Positions 47,901-60,041 of a DNA stretch of 64,000 nucleotides are shown one piece after another. The translations under genes and the position numbers were made by a program. Position 1 is the stretch's first letter, and each line of letters starts with the position of its first letter. The notes beneath the pieces were generated by a model. That model had not been told where the DNA came from. It saw only the letters and a list, made by a program, of their open reading frames with translations, and did not search any database. Origin of the DNA: Kuschelorhynchus macadamiae (Eukaryota > Arthropoda > Insecta > Coleoptera > Curculionidae); contig JAUTXW010002382.1 of assembly GCA_030620095.1 (NCBI GenBank), forward strand, positions 310,001 to 374,000, read 5' to 3'.

Positions 47901-48142
47901 TATGTCAACTGTCTTTATGTAAATGAAAGATTTTTTACTTATATTCTACTTTTACAACTGTTACTATGAATTTTATTTGCTTTTCGGGAACTTTGTTCAC
48001 CGTCTGTTGTAATTGTGTATATCAATTTGGAACTCTATTCTGTTATCCTCTATGGAACAAATAAATATATAAATATCTTCCGAATATTTCGGGAATGTCA
48101 TATTTATTTGCTTATTGAGATTTAGCGGGTTTTGCCAACTTA
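44986..48142. other. Gene-free stretch of about 3.1 kb
   Basis: No gene. A terminal unit of mariner type lies at 46872-47037 (CGAGTGTCAACGAATC ... AAATGGAACACTCTGTATA). Short (AAAT)n runs occur at about 46641-46662. The rest is unassigned AT-rich DNA. Confidence 0.4.
46872..47037. repeat. Orphan mariner-type terminal unit
   Basis: About 165 bp bounded by CGAGTGTC at one side and GGAACACTCTGTATA at the other, with the AAAATGG(A/G)ACAC word next to the inner end as in other units here. Confidence 0.45.
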
Positions 48143-48388
48143 TACCGGGTGTCCCTCAGATGTGGCTCACCCTTATAGTTTTTTGTTTTTTGAGATAACT
48201 TTTTGAAGTTTCGTGTGTGAATACAAGACATAAATTTGGATTTTTGGACATATTCGTTTGTTTTGAACAACAGAAATGACGGCAAGTTTCGATTCTTAAA
48301 TGGCACACCCTATATATTTTTAATTATTTCGATAGGAAATGGTGTTCTGAGTGCAATGACCATTTGTCATTTTTTGACACATGGAGGA

Positions 48389-48394
<6 letters not shown>

Positions 48395-48463
<69 letters not shown>
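48395..48463. repeat. (TA)n microsatellite
   Basis: About 69 bp of TA. Confidence 0.95.
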
Positions 48464-48467
<4 letters not shown>

Positions 48468-48631
48468 TGATTTTTACTCCTTCACGGATGGAAAAATACA
48501 ATGTGTTTTCATTCCGGGTGTACATCCGTTCACTACTGTCGTTCTGAAAAGAACAGTTTTGCTGACGTTTCGCCAAAATCACATTTGGCATTTTCGAAGC
48601 TTTCTTTCTCGCGTCCGAATAGAGACTGAAA

Positions 48632-48886
<255 letters not shown>

Positions 48887-48939
48887 CATAAAAATGTAAC
48901 TTTAAGCGAAATATGCAAGCCAAAAAAATAGAAGAATTT

Positions 48940-51200
48940 TTTTATTAAGATGCAAAAACGATAATTTGAATACGTTCCTAAATTTTAATTTTAAGCACCT
49001 TTCTTTCAGAAATGTAAACATGACACGTGAATTTGAGGATTCATTCGTGGAGCAGTTCCGAAAAAAAAAACACTTAATTTATTAATTACAGATACCACTT
49101 TAAACCTAAAAAATATCGAAAAAGAAATATTAGCACATGAATTAAAATTAAATGAATTAATTGAAGTTAATACTCTCAATGCACTTAAAGAATCGATTGT
49201 AAAAAAAACTTAACGTTTATTCTTAAAAAAAAGGGAAACAAACTTGAAAAAAAATTAATAAACTCAATACCAAAATATGCACACCCAACAAAAATAATAA
49301 CTGGGTAGAAAATCTAACGAATACCATAATTCCCGACTATGCTAACGAAGTACTAAGTTTGGGTCCAAATTTTGCAGCACCCTTGGAAAATTCTAAACAA
49401 CTGCCAATGCCGGACATCATATGCAACGTTGAAAACTCTATAACTAATATAAATATTACCATCAAAGAAAAAATAAGGACAAAAACTTGTAACGTATTAA
49501 CAAATTTTCAAAACCAAAATCTTTCGGAAAAAAGCAATAAAAGCCTAAACCAAAAAATAAAAAAAACTCAAACCTTTCTTAAGCAAAACCCAAATTTAAT
49601 GATATTAAAACCTGATAAATCTAATAAAACAGTTATAATGGAAGCACAGGAATATAATAACAAAATGAATAACCTCCTAAATGATAACACTACTTATAAA
49701 CAAATAAAAATTGATCCAACTTCTCGATTACAGAAACTGAACAACGAATTAGTTAATAAATGGGATAAAAAAGGATATATATCGCCTGGCACTGCTAAAA
49801 AACTAAAAATAAATAATGCCGTGTCCCCTAAAATATACGGATTGCCAAAGCTTCATAAAGAAGGTATACCTCTAAGGCCTATAGTGTCATGTGTTCAATC
49901 CCCGCTAAGCGAGCTCTCAAAATTCCTAAAAAATATTCTATTAAATGTTATTAATAAAAACCAATATTATATTAAGGACTCTTTTGATTTTAAAAATAAA
50001 ATTAAAAACATCAAACTGCCTAATAACTACATGTTGGTATCTTTGGATGTCATATCGCTTTACACAAATATTCTTTTAAATCTTGCAAGTAACATAATTG
50101 AAAAAAAAATGGGATTAAGTCAAAAAATATACTGTGTTACTACCTTCAAATGAATTCCTAGCAGCAGTTGAACTTACCCTAAATTCAACGTATTTTCTTT
50201 ACAATAATAATTTTTTTCAACAAATTGATGGCTGTGCCATGGGTTCGAGTATCTCAAGTGCAATAGCCCAACTAGTTTTGGAAGACCTTGAGGAAACTAT
50301 AATTCCCCAACTAAAATTTGAAATGCCATTTTTTTATCGCTACGTTGATGATTGTATTCGTGCAATCCCTCAAAATTAAGCCGAGTGTATATTAAACACC
50401 TTTAATAATTATTACGTATCACAGTCAAAAAAAAAAACATCGAAATCGAACAAAAAATGAAATAAACTTCTTAGATGTCACTTTACACAGAAATAATAGA
50501 ATCAGAACAGAATGGTACACTAAAAGAACCTGGTCATCAAGGTACACAAATTATAAATCTCAGCATCCCCTCTCCCAAAAAAAACATGTTATCATTGCTT
50601 TAGCTCACAGAGCAATTCAACTGTCAGATGTTGAATATAGGGAAAGTTCGATAAATAAAGCCAAACATGCGCTCCTAGAAAATAGATATCCTCAGCATTT
50701 AATTAAAAAATTTTTTAAGCAGAAAATACATAAATTTTATAATAATACAAATGTAATTTCCAAAAAAAATATTAAAAGCAATTTTTTAACGTTACCATAT
50801 GTACAAGGTTTGTTCGAACAGATGAAGCATTTTTTTGCCAAATATAACATAAATGTGTTAAATAATAAAAACTCTCCGGTAACTACTAAAAAAAGTATTA
50901 TGATAAGAATGAATTCCTACACTATATATTTCAGTTAGTCTGCAATAGATGTTCTGTGTTTGTATTTGTTTGACAAAATCACAATGTGCTATGTGTATTT
51001 TATTTTGCTTAAATGTTAATTGGTGTTATTGACCTTTTGATTTACGTCTCATGGTAAGATAATTTTTGAATTTTTAAAATCTTAGATTGTTTATTTTTTG
51101 CAATCTGTTTTAGGAAAAATAAAATAAAAACATTTTTGAAAAAGACATGGAACTACCTGTCGAAACGTCAAATTAAATTAAATATGACAATTAATTAAAA
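48940..51200 (+). pseudogene. Penelope-like element: reverse transcriptase, endonuclease missing
   Basis: The plus strand reads LGPNFAAPLENSKQLP (49357) and LMILKPDKSNKTVIMEAQEY (~49597). GYISPGTAKKLKINN, PKIYGLPKLHKEGIPLRPIV (~49830), MLVSLDVISLYTNI (motif A Asp, ~50030), DGCAMGSSISSAIAQ (~50230) and FYRYVDDCI (50330) follow. This is the Penelope-type RT with its PDK.N.TVIM and GLPK.HK blocks. Downstream blocks such as NRIRTEWYTK and RYTNYKSQHPL (50490-50570) persist in broken frames. A frameshift lies near 50125, a TAA near 50378, and the GIY-YIG endonuclease expected after the RT is not found. A CGAAACGTC box at 51161-51169 marks the usual 3' region. Confidence 0.8.
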
Positions 51201-51252
51201 AATCGTTTTAATTTTATGAACACGCATCCCAAGAAAAGAAGTACCTAATTAC

Positions 51253-51260
51253 TATATATA

Positions 51261-51342
<82 letters not shown>
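51253..51342. repeat. (TA)n microsatellite
   Basis: About 90 bp of TA just after the Penelope-like 3' region. Confidence 0.95.
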
Positions 51343-51347
<5 letters not shown>

Positions 51348-51362
51348 CTAGCATGCTGTGCA

Positions 51363-51675
51363 CCACCTAAATCGGTTCATTTATGATCTAGTAGTAAGGG
51401 AAAAATACAAGCTTACCTTTGTTGATCCTAAGAACTATTTTATACCCATATATCTTCATGTTCGTGTAATATTAGAGTGTGTGGTATCAAACTATTCGGA
51501 AAAAAAGGTATTTTTAAAAACACCAGGACTTGCCCACTTTATATTTAAAAAAATTGAGTAAAGACAAAAATTCTAATTTTGCTTATTACAAACGGGCATA
51601 AAATAGTTTTTAGGATCAGTAGAGGTAAGCTTGTATTTTTCCTTACTACTAGATCAGAAATGAACCGATTTAAGT
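51363..51675. repeat. Inverted repeat with ~85 bp arms
   Basis: 51363-51447 and 51588-51675 are inverted copies (CACCTAAATCGGTTCATTTA, CTAGTAGTAAGG, AATACAAGCTTACC and ACTATTTTAT in one; complements in the other), with a ~140 nt spacer. The reading frame 51358-51561 overlaps it and is not credible. Confidence 0.85.
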
Positions 51676-51961
51676 GACTCATAGCTGGCTAGATAAAAAA
51701 AATTAAAACATAAAAATTCCTCAATCTGCCAAAAAATGACAAATCGGGTGTCATTGCACTGAAAACGCTATTTTCTATAGAAATATTAAAGAATATATAG
51801 AGTGTCCCATTTAAGAATCGAAAGCTGTCGTCATTTCCGGTCAAACTGGAAGTGGCTCAAAACAAACGATTATGTCCAAAAATTGAGATTTATGTCTTGC
51901 ATTCACACACCAAATTTCAAAAAGTTATAAGGGTGAGCTACATCTGAGAAACACCCGGTAT

Positions 51962-52939
51962 ATTTGTAAAAATGGCAAAATATCATTTAAAATTGTAACA
52001 ATTATCGTATTTTCACAAAGTAAAATATATCTAATCTTAAATGCTGAGGTTACAGAACAGACTACAAGTATATTGCACATAAATTTATTCTTAACCCAGC
52101 TTAATTTTCGAAAGAAAGTGACTTCCACAAAGTTGATTAACTACCTTGATTTCTGCAAATGAGCTCTCTTCTTCATCTTAATTTAAGCTCATTTAACAAA
52201 ACTAACCCCCCTAATTTAAGAGACCTTTACTTTACGGCCTTACTTATCAAATTAAGCGAAATTATTGCGGCCATTTTTGTTGCAAATGGTCTTCTTGCCA
52301 GCGAGAACGCGAAATCTCCGAGTAATATTTCAGTACTTACAAGTTCGCCCGGGACTGTAAATTTAGCGGGATTTTTATATCTCTCTGTTGTGGAATTTTG
52401 GTTTAATTAAACTTTTTACGAGGTGTATATAATGTGGGATATGTTTCTATGAAAATTAGGTTGTTTTTCACTAGCTGAGTTGGTAATAAATTTACAATGT
52501 GGTTCGGTGTATCTTGACAAACTCTGGCAGAGTATAAAATATCGTACAAAATAATCGTAAGCTTCTGCCACTTAATAGAACCGTCGGTTTGGCCCTTAGT
52601 CCAAATCATCAATAGTTGTCAATATTTATTTATGTTTGGACAAAAGGGACACATATAGATACATAGTGTATCACTGAAGTATCCACATATTACAATAAAA
52701 ACAATGTCATTAAAAGTTTAAAATTCTTATATTAACTATAAGGAAATAACCTATTTACCATGAAAAAATTACAATTAGAAAACAACACGAAAGTTAAGAA
52801 TTATACACCAGCTACAATTTATATGAAGAAACCAAAAGTTATTTTACAACAGTTAGATGTGCCTATCCTACATTGTCTTTAAAATATTTTTCACCTTTCT
52901 AAGAGTCATAAAGAAAAAGCCAATGTTAACACAATGCAC
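51962..52939. other. Unassigned, with a GC-richer open frame
   Basis: The plus frame 52159-52410 (83 codons) covers a stretch of more balanced composition than its flanks, but I do not recognise the protein. No other feature. Confidence 0.3.
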
Positions 52940-53770
52940 ATTACTATGTCTTATTATTCAACAGAGGGGCGAGTTCTCAGCGGAGTATATCTGCCTAAAA
53001 GGCAAGTGAAATAGTTCTCTCGTCCTTAAAAACCTTTGGGGGACATTAATATTAATTTGTTCCAGAATATTAGAACAATCTATAAAATTGTTCAACATTT
53101 TAAATAAAAAAAGTACATCAAAATTCTTCTGCCTACTCTCGAGTGACATCAAGTGAAAGTGATTACGTGCCAGAGAAATATCATTACTGTGTATAACAAA
53201 TTTTTGTTTATAAGACAAATATTTTATAAATCTATTTTGAATATTCTCCAACCTGTTACTGAAGGTAATTTGCTGTGGAGTCCAAATAACTCTAGCAAAG
53301 CACAATTTGCTCATCACAAAGGAGTTAAACAAACACATGATGGATTTAACGTTATTGAAGTGTCTACAATTTCGTATGACGTAGCCTAACATTTTGCAGC
53401 AGAATTAGCGACCGATTCGCAAGATGCAAGTCGAAAACTAGTTTAGAGTCAAATATGACACCTAAATCTTTGGTAGTATTGACTTTGTTTAATGGGCTAT
53501 TTTTTCAACGGTAGGGCTGAGCTATTTGGTTTAGATTTCGTGAGAACGTAATGGATGTATATTTTGATATATTCAGAAAAAGACTATTATCATCGCAATA
53601 TTTCTCTAACCGATCCAGATCACTCTTGAGTTTATCACAATCTTTAGGACAGGTAATATGAAAAGTAAACTTTAAGGTCATCTGCATAAAGTAGAAAATT
53701 GCAATAATTGAAACAGCAATTAATTTTGTTTATATAAATAATAAAGAGTAAAGGAAGGAAATGTGACCCT
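52940..53770 (-). pseudogene. LINE E: jockey/CR1-like RT fragment
   Basis: The minus strand reads LLFIIYINKINCCFNYCNFL (~53740) and YADDLK (~53685, frameshifted), then KSDLDRLEKYCDDNSLFLNI. After a gap come CLFNSFVMSKLCFARVIWTP (~53320) and LENIQNRFIKYLSYK, ending with INVPQRFLRTRELFHLP (~53020). It is 5'-truncated just before the YADD motif and is the same subfamily as LINE C at 37799-38800. Confidence 0.7.
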
Positions 53771-54240
53771 TAGCTTAATATTTCAATTCCAATCTATGTT
53801 TTTGGCACTGCACTTCGCAACTTGCCAGATTGCTCTCCGTCTGGGACTTATTCAGAGCTGGAGCGACCCTTCCAGATGATTTACACCTGATTCCAGTTTG
53901 AAGACAGTAGATATCAAATACGGGAACTGGTTCACCCCCCACCACTACTCCTGACCTTGAGAGCCCAGGTGTGCTGTGTAGTTTGGCCTTGAGGCGATGT
54001 GACGTCATATGACCTTAAGCGCGCATCACGCGGCTTCGAGGCCATGTGACGTCACATGACCTTGAGCATGCACCAAATTTTTCGTTCTTTGATTTGGGAG
54101 CCCAGGTGTGCTGTATCGTTTGGCCTTGAGGATTTTTAACATCATATAACCTTGAGCGTGTATAAAACTTTTCGTCGTTGCATATTGTTTGGCCTTGGGG
54201 GTGTGCGACGACAGAGGGTCTCGAGTGTTAAAAGCTATTA
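53771..54240. repeat. Degenerate tandem repeat with TGACGTCA palindromes
   Basis: GTTTGGCCTTGAGG recurs near 53980, 54118 and 54188 (GTTTGGCCTTGGGG). GAGCCCAGGTGTGCTGT recurs at 53960 and 54099. TGACGTCA occurs at 54000 and 54047 within (C)ATGTGACGTCA(C/T)ATGACC. GC content is higher than around it. No coding sequence. Confidence 0.7.
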
Positions 54241-54355
54241 AAGCCAGGTATTCTACCCATAAAATTGAAGAGAGGCACTCTGTGCGGTCACAAGGGATTT
54301 CATCATTAAGTTAATGTTTGGTATATTCTTTCTCTGGCACTAATACTGGCAGATC

Positions 54356-54660
54356 ATTATTTAAATTTGGGTGTTTAGAATAAACAAAATTTGGAAATAC
54401 TTACTTAAGACATTTTAATAATTATTGTATCAAATAGGGTTGTAAAAATTAAATGTACCAAGCAATAGCGGAACAATATTTAAATTTGGGTGTTTAGAAT
54501 AAACAAAATTTAGAAATATTTATTTAGAATAAACAAAATTTAGAAATGTTTACTTAAAACATTTTAATAATTATTTTATCAAATAGGGATGTAAAAATTA
54601 ATTGTAGCAAGCAATAGGGGATCAATATTTAAATTTGGGTGTTTAGAATAAAACAAAGTT
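54356..54660. repeat. Tandem repeat, about 2.3 units of 120-150 bp
   Basis: ATTTAAATTTGGGTGTTTAG starts units at 54359, 54478 and 54627. The second unit contains an extra ~29 bp internal duplication (TTTAGAATAAACAAAATTTA). Non-coding. Confidence 0.85.
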
Positions 54661-54741
54661 AATTTGGTATTATTGTCTTCTTTTAAATAAAACTCAATAT
54701 GCCTTCATAAAACAACGCATTATTAATACAAAATACATAAT

Positions 54742-54743
54742 AA

Positions 54744-54780
<37 letters not shown>

Positions 54781-54815
54781 TATTCTAAACAATAATAATA
54801 ATAATAATAATAATA
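54742..54815. repeat. (AAT)n microsatellite in two blocks
   Basis: Two runs of AAT units separated by CTATTCTAAAC. Confidence 0.95.
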
Positions 54816-54829
54816 ACTCTTCTAAATAC

Positions 54830-55081
54830 CTATTCTAACATGCTTGTATCGTTTAATATTAATATATAACCATCATCTTGCGGTATATAGATGGGTGATG
54901 GATTGCCCCCATTAGTCAGATCCCCATTGCCCCCATTAGTCAGATGCCTGTCCAAACCAACTTGTGCATTATCCACATAAACATTGCCCCCATCAACTGG
55001 AGGATTGTCCTCCTCTGAATCTGTGTCGGACTCATCGCCCATATGTTCTAATGTCATCATATCATTGATGGTGTGCTAGAA
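54830..55081 (-). CDS. Possible terminal exon of an unknown acidic protein
   Basis: The minus-strand open frame reads HTINDMMTLEHMGDESDTDS then EEDNPPVDGGNVYVDN, a short repeat LTNGGNGDLTNGGN, and ends at a TAA near 54830 after NDTSMLE. Just upstream (55082-55100) the minus strand has TTTCTATTATATTGTTCTAG, a good pyrimidine-rich splice acceptor. Composition differs from the AT-rich flanks. If real, it is the last exon of a gene or element whose other exons I cannot find. The acidic Ser/Asp-Glu cluster resembles N-terminal tails of some transposase families, but the stop after 80 codons argues against that. I do not recognise it. Confidence 0.35.
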
Positions 55082-55332
55082 CAATATAATAGAAATTACA
55101 ATCAAATTTAATTATGTCATAATCACCTAATTATCTTATTAATAGATGCGTAGCGTGACACAAAGGGGTAGATTATACCAAAAGTTGTACCATTGCTGTA
55201 AAAATACGTTTTATTTGGTGGAACATAAATATTTTTCTTAAATCAAACCAGTTTCACACTATGATAAAAAAGAAAGGTTTTGTAGTAAATTAAAATTTCA
55301 CAGAAATGTATCACAAAACAATTCGCTACACA

Positions 55333-55860
55333 TTTCCTTTCTACATTTCAATTGTGTGGGGAATGTGGTATCATCCATACATTCTTACACTACTACTACT
55401 AAAACAATTGATTTAAAAAATTAGGTCTTGGAGATTTTTCTTCAAAATAAAGCATCAAGCTATGGACTTTTGACATAAACTAACAAGCAAAAAAATGCAA
55501 TAATAAAAGAAAAACATTTATTATACAGGGTCTTTCCTAATAAGTGTCCGATATTTACAGGATAATTCCTCCAAAAGTTCCCAAAGAAAAAATAAAATCT
55601 CATTTTTTCTTCAAAATAAAGCATCAAGCTATGGACTTTTGACAGCAAAAAAAAATGCAATAATAAAAGAAAAACATAAGTTGGTTGTGGAATTATAGTT
55701 AATTTTGCTTGCGGTCACCTATCCACATAAACAATATAAAAAATTATTTCCTTTCTACGTTTCAATTGTGTGGGGAATGTGGTATCCGCCATACATTCTT
55801 ACGCTACTACTAAACCAATTGATTTAAAAAATTAGGTCTTGGAGATAATAAGTAAACAAA
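55333..55860. repeat. Overlapping segmental duplications
   Basis: 55333-55440 recurs at 55747-55855 (offset 414; CAATTGTGTGGGGAATGTGG in both). 55435-55505 recurs at 55605-55675 (offset ~169; AAAGCATCAAGCTATGGACT in both). Same orientation throughout. Confidence 0.8.
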
Positions 55861-56537
55861 GTGACATATCAGCTATAATAGAAATTCGTTTATTATACAG
55901 GGTCTTTCCTAATAAGGTAGAAATTAAGGTTATGTATTTTTTAGCAAATGTATGTCCTCAGCAAACAGCGTCTTGTGCAGCTGTTGGTTCAGATTATTTT
56001 ATGAAATTTTAACCACAAGTTAAGAAGACTACCTCCTAACGATATACGGTGCCGAGAAGATTCAAATTTATACACGGTGTCTCAGATCATTGGACATTTT
56101 ATAAAATTTTCAATTCGCAATATCCAAGTTTTTTAAATGGATCACCCTGTATTTGATATTTTTTTCTGAAAGAGGCTTAAAAATCTTTGTTATTATCAAA
56201 CTTTTGGACTGGAGTAAGTTTGGTTAAATCACAATATTTTCACCCAAAGAATCTGCAGTTATGCTGTGTACCTTTAATTAGCGAAAACCCTGTATAATAA
56301 TTAACCTGTCCTATATATTTTTTTTCTGAAGGAGGCTTAAAGTACCTATCCACTGATATATACATGCCCTATATCTAAATCTAATAGTTAACGAAATACA
56401 TAGAAATATATGAAAATTTACAACTAATTAATGCTGACTATAATGTAAAGCCTTAAATCTATAAAGATAATTAAAAGAACGCTTCAAGGATTTTTAATTT
56501 TCCAATATCCAAGTTAATTGGGTCATATATGTATATA

Positions 56538-57914
56538 TACAGGGTGTTCAGCTAAGGGTGGTTTTCGGCCATATCTCCGAAAGTATTTGCCCTAAGTTAT
56601 TGGGGAAAAAATCGAATAAGTAAATCGCCAAAAATAAAAAAGCTGGAAAATTATTTTCGACGCGCAACAACAACCGTAAAAATAAAAAACACGGTTTTTT
56701 TAAATAGTTCCAATTAATCCTTATCGAAATTATTTTTTGTGATCTAATAATTCCGCATTATACAGGGTTTTTCCTAATAAGGTAGAAATTAAAGTTATGT
56801 ATTTTTTAGCAAATGTATGTCCTCAGCAAACAGCGTCTTGTGCAGCTGTTGGTTGAGATCATTTTATAAAATTTTAACCACATGTTAAGAAGACTACCTC
56901 CTAACGATATATGGTGCCGAGAAGATTCAAATTTATACAAGGTGTCTCAGATCATTGGACATTTTATAAAATTTTCAATTCACAATATCCAAGTTTTTTA
57001 AATGGATCACCCGGTATTTGATATTTTTTTCTGAAAGAGGCTTAAAGTACCTATTATCGGGAAAAAATCGAATAAGTAAATCGCCAAAAATAAAAAAGCT
57101 GGAAAATTATTTTCTACGCACAACAACAACCGTAAAAATAAAAAACACGGTTTTTTTAAATAGTTCCAATTAATCCTTATCGAAATTATTTTTTGTGATC
57201 TAATAATTCCGCATTATACAGGGTTTTTCCTAATAAGGTAGAAATTAAAGTTATGTATTTTTTAGCAAATGTATGTCCTCAGCAAACAGCGTCTTGTGCA
57301 GCTGTTGATTCAGATCATTTTATGAAATGAGAGATATCAAAACGCGGTTTTCTCCAGAATTTAGGTAATTTTTCCCTCTTTAAACTAACTCTGTTGAAAG
57401 CATACTGTTCCGTTTGGTTTTTTCGAGAAAATCTCTAAAAATTGAATTTTGTTTAAACAACGCCCTCTAGTAGGTGTACCAACAACTATCGAGCGTCAAA
57501 AATGACAACAATTATAAGAGCATTAAATGCTCTTTCAAACAAATACCCACTTGAATACCATTAAATAAAAGATGTAGGAGGCAGAGCACTTTGAAAATTG
57601 ATTTATTTATTATCTTCCCCCACCCTTATTATCGGAAATATGACAAATCGCCTTAAACAAAACTGACGCAGATTTGGTTGGAGTTTTTGTTGCTCTTATT
57701 AAAATGTTACCTCATATTGGGTATTTTCGAATAAAAAGTTGTTTTTTTATTTTCTATTGCAGGTACGCCGTCTTGTGGTAGTTTTACAAACTTGGAAATA
57801 TTTTCCAACAATTTCTCTTGGCCACTTTAATAACGAAAAAAAATTTTTTTGGGAGGCTGTAGCATCCATAGTCTGAGAAAAGCTACCCAGCCACCCTTAG
57901 TGGGACACCCTGTA
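56538..57914. mobile_element. Nested non-autonomous element related to the giant hairpin
   Basis: Ends read TACAGGGTGTTCAGCTAAGG and CCACCCTTAGTGGGACACCC-TGTA, inverted to each other for a short way. Internal words (CGCCCTCTAGTAGGTGTACC, CAATTTCTCTTGGCCACTTT) resemble those of the hairpin at 18661-20173 (CGTCCTCTAGAGGGCGTAAC, GCCAAGAGAAATTG). It contains a 456 bp tandem duplication. Confidence 0.65.
56602..57328. repeat. 456 bp tandem duplication (1.6 copies)
   Basis: GAAAAAATCGAATAAGTAAA and TACAGGGTTTTTCCTAATAA occur twice, each pair exactly 456 bp apart (e.g. 56761 and 57217), with near-identical sequence between. Confidence 0.9.
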
Positions 57915-58452
57915 TATACATATATGACCAAACTAAAAAAACTTGGATATTGCAAAATTAAAATCCTTGAAGCGTTCTTTTAATTATCTTCATAGATTTA
58001 AGGCTTTACATTATAGGCAGCATTAATTAGTTGAAACTTTCCATATAATTCTAGATATTTCGTTAACTATTAGATTTAGGTATAGAACATGTATATATCA
58101 TTGATAGGTATTTTAAAACTCTTTCAGAAAAAATATCAAATACAGGGTGATCCATTTAAAAAACTTGGATATTGCGAATTGAAAATTTTGAAAATATGAT
58201 CTGAGACACCCGGTATAATTTTAAAACTCCTAACCATCATAGATCGTTAGAAGGTAGTCTTCTTAACTTGTGGTTAAAATTTCATTAAATAATCTGAAAT
58301 ATCAACTGCACAAGACGCTGTTTGCTGAGGACATAAATTTGCTAAAAAAATACATAACCTTAATTCCTGTCTAAATGACACAAAATTTGAATAAGAAGTT
58401 CTTATAAAAGTTACCTTTATTTCTTTCAGGGAATCTAAAAATGTAAAAATAT

Positions 58453-58517
58453 ACAGGGTGTTCCATTTAAAATTCAGGGTTTGAAGTCGGTACAGCACTT
58501 TTCGAATACCCTGTATT
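58453..58517. repeat. 65 bp mini-unit bounded by inverted TACAGGGT ends
   Basis: Begins TACAGGGTGTTCCATTTAAA and ends CGAATACCCTGTA. It is the smallest of the terminal units in this window. Confidence 0.6.
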
Positions 58518-58737
58518 AATAAAACTTAAAAAATTAAAAAAATTCATTAAAACCAAGAAATATTTTTACCTAAAGTATCTGCAGTTATGCTGTGTGCCAG
58601 TAATTAGCGGACACCCTGTATAAATATTTTTTAAGATATTTATTTAAATTTTAAAGAGGAATTTTTGCTTTCTTTTTTGTATTTTACCACATTTATCGCT
58701 ATTAAATATGTGAGGATAAATATGCATTCCAAAAAAA

Positions 58738-58888
58738 AAAGCAATACAACTGAGCGATATTATTTAAAATGTTGGGGTGGTTCGGGCTGTTATAAACATT
58801 TCAATAATTAAAAAAAAAGCAATACAACTGAGCGATATTATTTAAAATGTTGGAGTGGTTCGGGCTATTATAAACCTTTCAATAATTA
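58738..58888. repeat. Tandem duplication, two copies of ~77 bp
   Basis: AGCAATACAACTGAGCGATA ... GGTTCGGGCTGTTATAAAC ... TTTCAATAATTAA occurs twice in a row with three or four differences. Confidence 0.9.
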
Positions 58889-59797
58889 AATTGTATGGGG
58901 TCCTTAATTTCCTATGTTTTAAATAGAAAGTGTATTATAAAATGTCAACTAAAAGGCATTGGATAAAACGAAGTTAATATGTTTAAAAAATTGTGGTTAT
59001 TTGTCGGCAAATTGGAATCATGATAGCAATTTCGTGGATATGGAGAAAAAAAATGTTTATATTATGAAGAAAGTTTCTAAATAAAGAAATAATTGTACCT
59101 ATTTTAAATAACTAAATCCAACTTTAATAATCCAAGACCGTTTAAAACTTACATAAATTTACACATACTGCACACATATTTTTGGAACGAAAATTTCCGA
59201 ATGTTTAAAAGACGGTTATACAATACTACATGATCACATTGGTTGGCTTTAAGATAAAACCAACGGTTATTTGAAAAATAGGATCGGTCTGCTATATACT
59301 TGCGTGGGCAGAGTTGCCGACTTTAGCGCGAAAACTATCGATTTTTCACACTTTTTCCTAATAACCAAAAGTGATAGTATTTGGATAGGGACAACTTTTT
59401 TATTTGAAACTTTTTTTTTCGCATCGTATTTTAATGCAATTAAAATTTTAATTTCAACACTTTTCTATTTTACATGCGAAATATGATAACACTATCTCTG
59501 CTGGCTACCGAGAAACCATGTGATTACAAGCATTCTGGAACACTGTGTACATAAAATATGTTTAAAGAAAAAAATCCGCAAATATCTAATATCACAATAT
59601 TTTTACAAAAAAAATGGCAGTTATGATAGGATCATGTGGATAATTAAAAATTCAATCTCTAAAAATTATTGTTAACAGCCTTAAACATGCATTAAAAATA
59701 TCATCTGTTTGAGCCTACATAAAATACGGTTAAATAACTCATGTAGATATTTAAAAATTCAATCCCTAATTATTAATAATAGTCCTAATCTCTAATT
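58889..59797. other. No gene; probably outer part of the large inverted repeat
   Basis: 59670-59720 (CCTTAAACATGCATTAAAAATATCATCTG) resembles 59808-59840 (CCTAAGCACGCATAAAATAACATCCG), a subterminal direct repeat. Whether this belongs to the inverted repeat cannot be seen, because the partner lies beyond the window. Confidence 0.35.
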
Positions 59798-59971
59798 ATT
59801 ATTAATAGTCCTAAGCACGCATAAAATAACATCCGTTGAACTCACCTCTATATATGGGATATCCTGTGGGGATAGCTCTTTTACGATGATCTGACACATT
59901 TTTGACTAATATATATCTAAATCTATTTATCAATTTTTCGTGTGCTGGGTTTGAAGTTAAAACTAAAAATA

Positions 59972-59976
<5 letters not shown>

Positions 59977-60037
<61 letters not shown>
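59977..60037. repeat. (TA)n in left arm
   Basis: About 61 bp of TA, mirrored by the tract at 63768-63820. Confidence 0.95.

Positions 60038-60041
<4 letters not shown>

Larger units (their letters stand above)
55896..58385. repeat. Large interrupted inverted repeat of mariner-type ends with nested insertion
   Basis: The left part (55896-56537) and right part (57915-58385) are inverted relatives. Shared words include GCAAACAGCGTCTTGTGCAG, TTAAGAAGACTACCT, GTGTCTCAGATCAT, AACTTGGATATTGC and AAAGAACGCTTCAAGGATTT with their complements. A second element is nested at 56538-57914. No transposase is found. Confidence 0.75.

Noticed and set aside
51358..51561. 67-codon plus frame (HHLNRFIYDLVVREKYK...)
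   Set aside because: Lies across one arm of the inverted repeat 51363-51675; the other arm is its mirror and no family matches.
54356..54660. CRISPR-like array
   Set aside because: Units of 120-150 bp with continuous similarity and no repeat-spacer pattern; the host is an animal.
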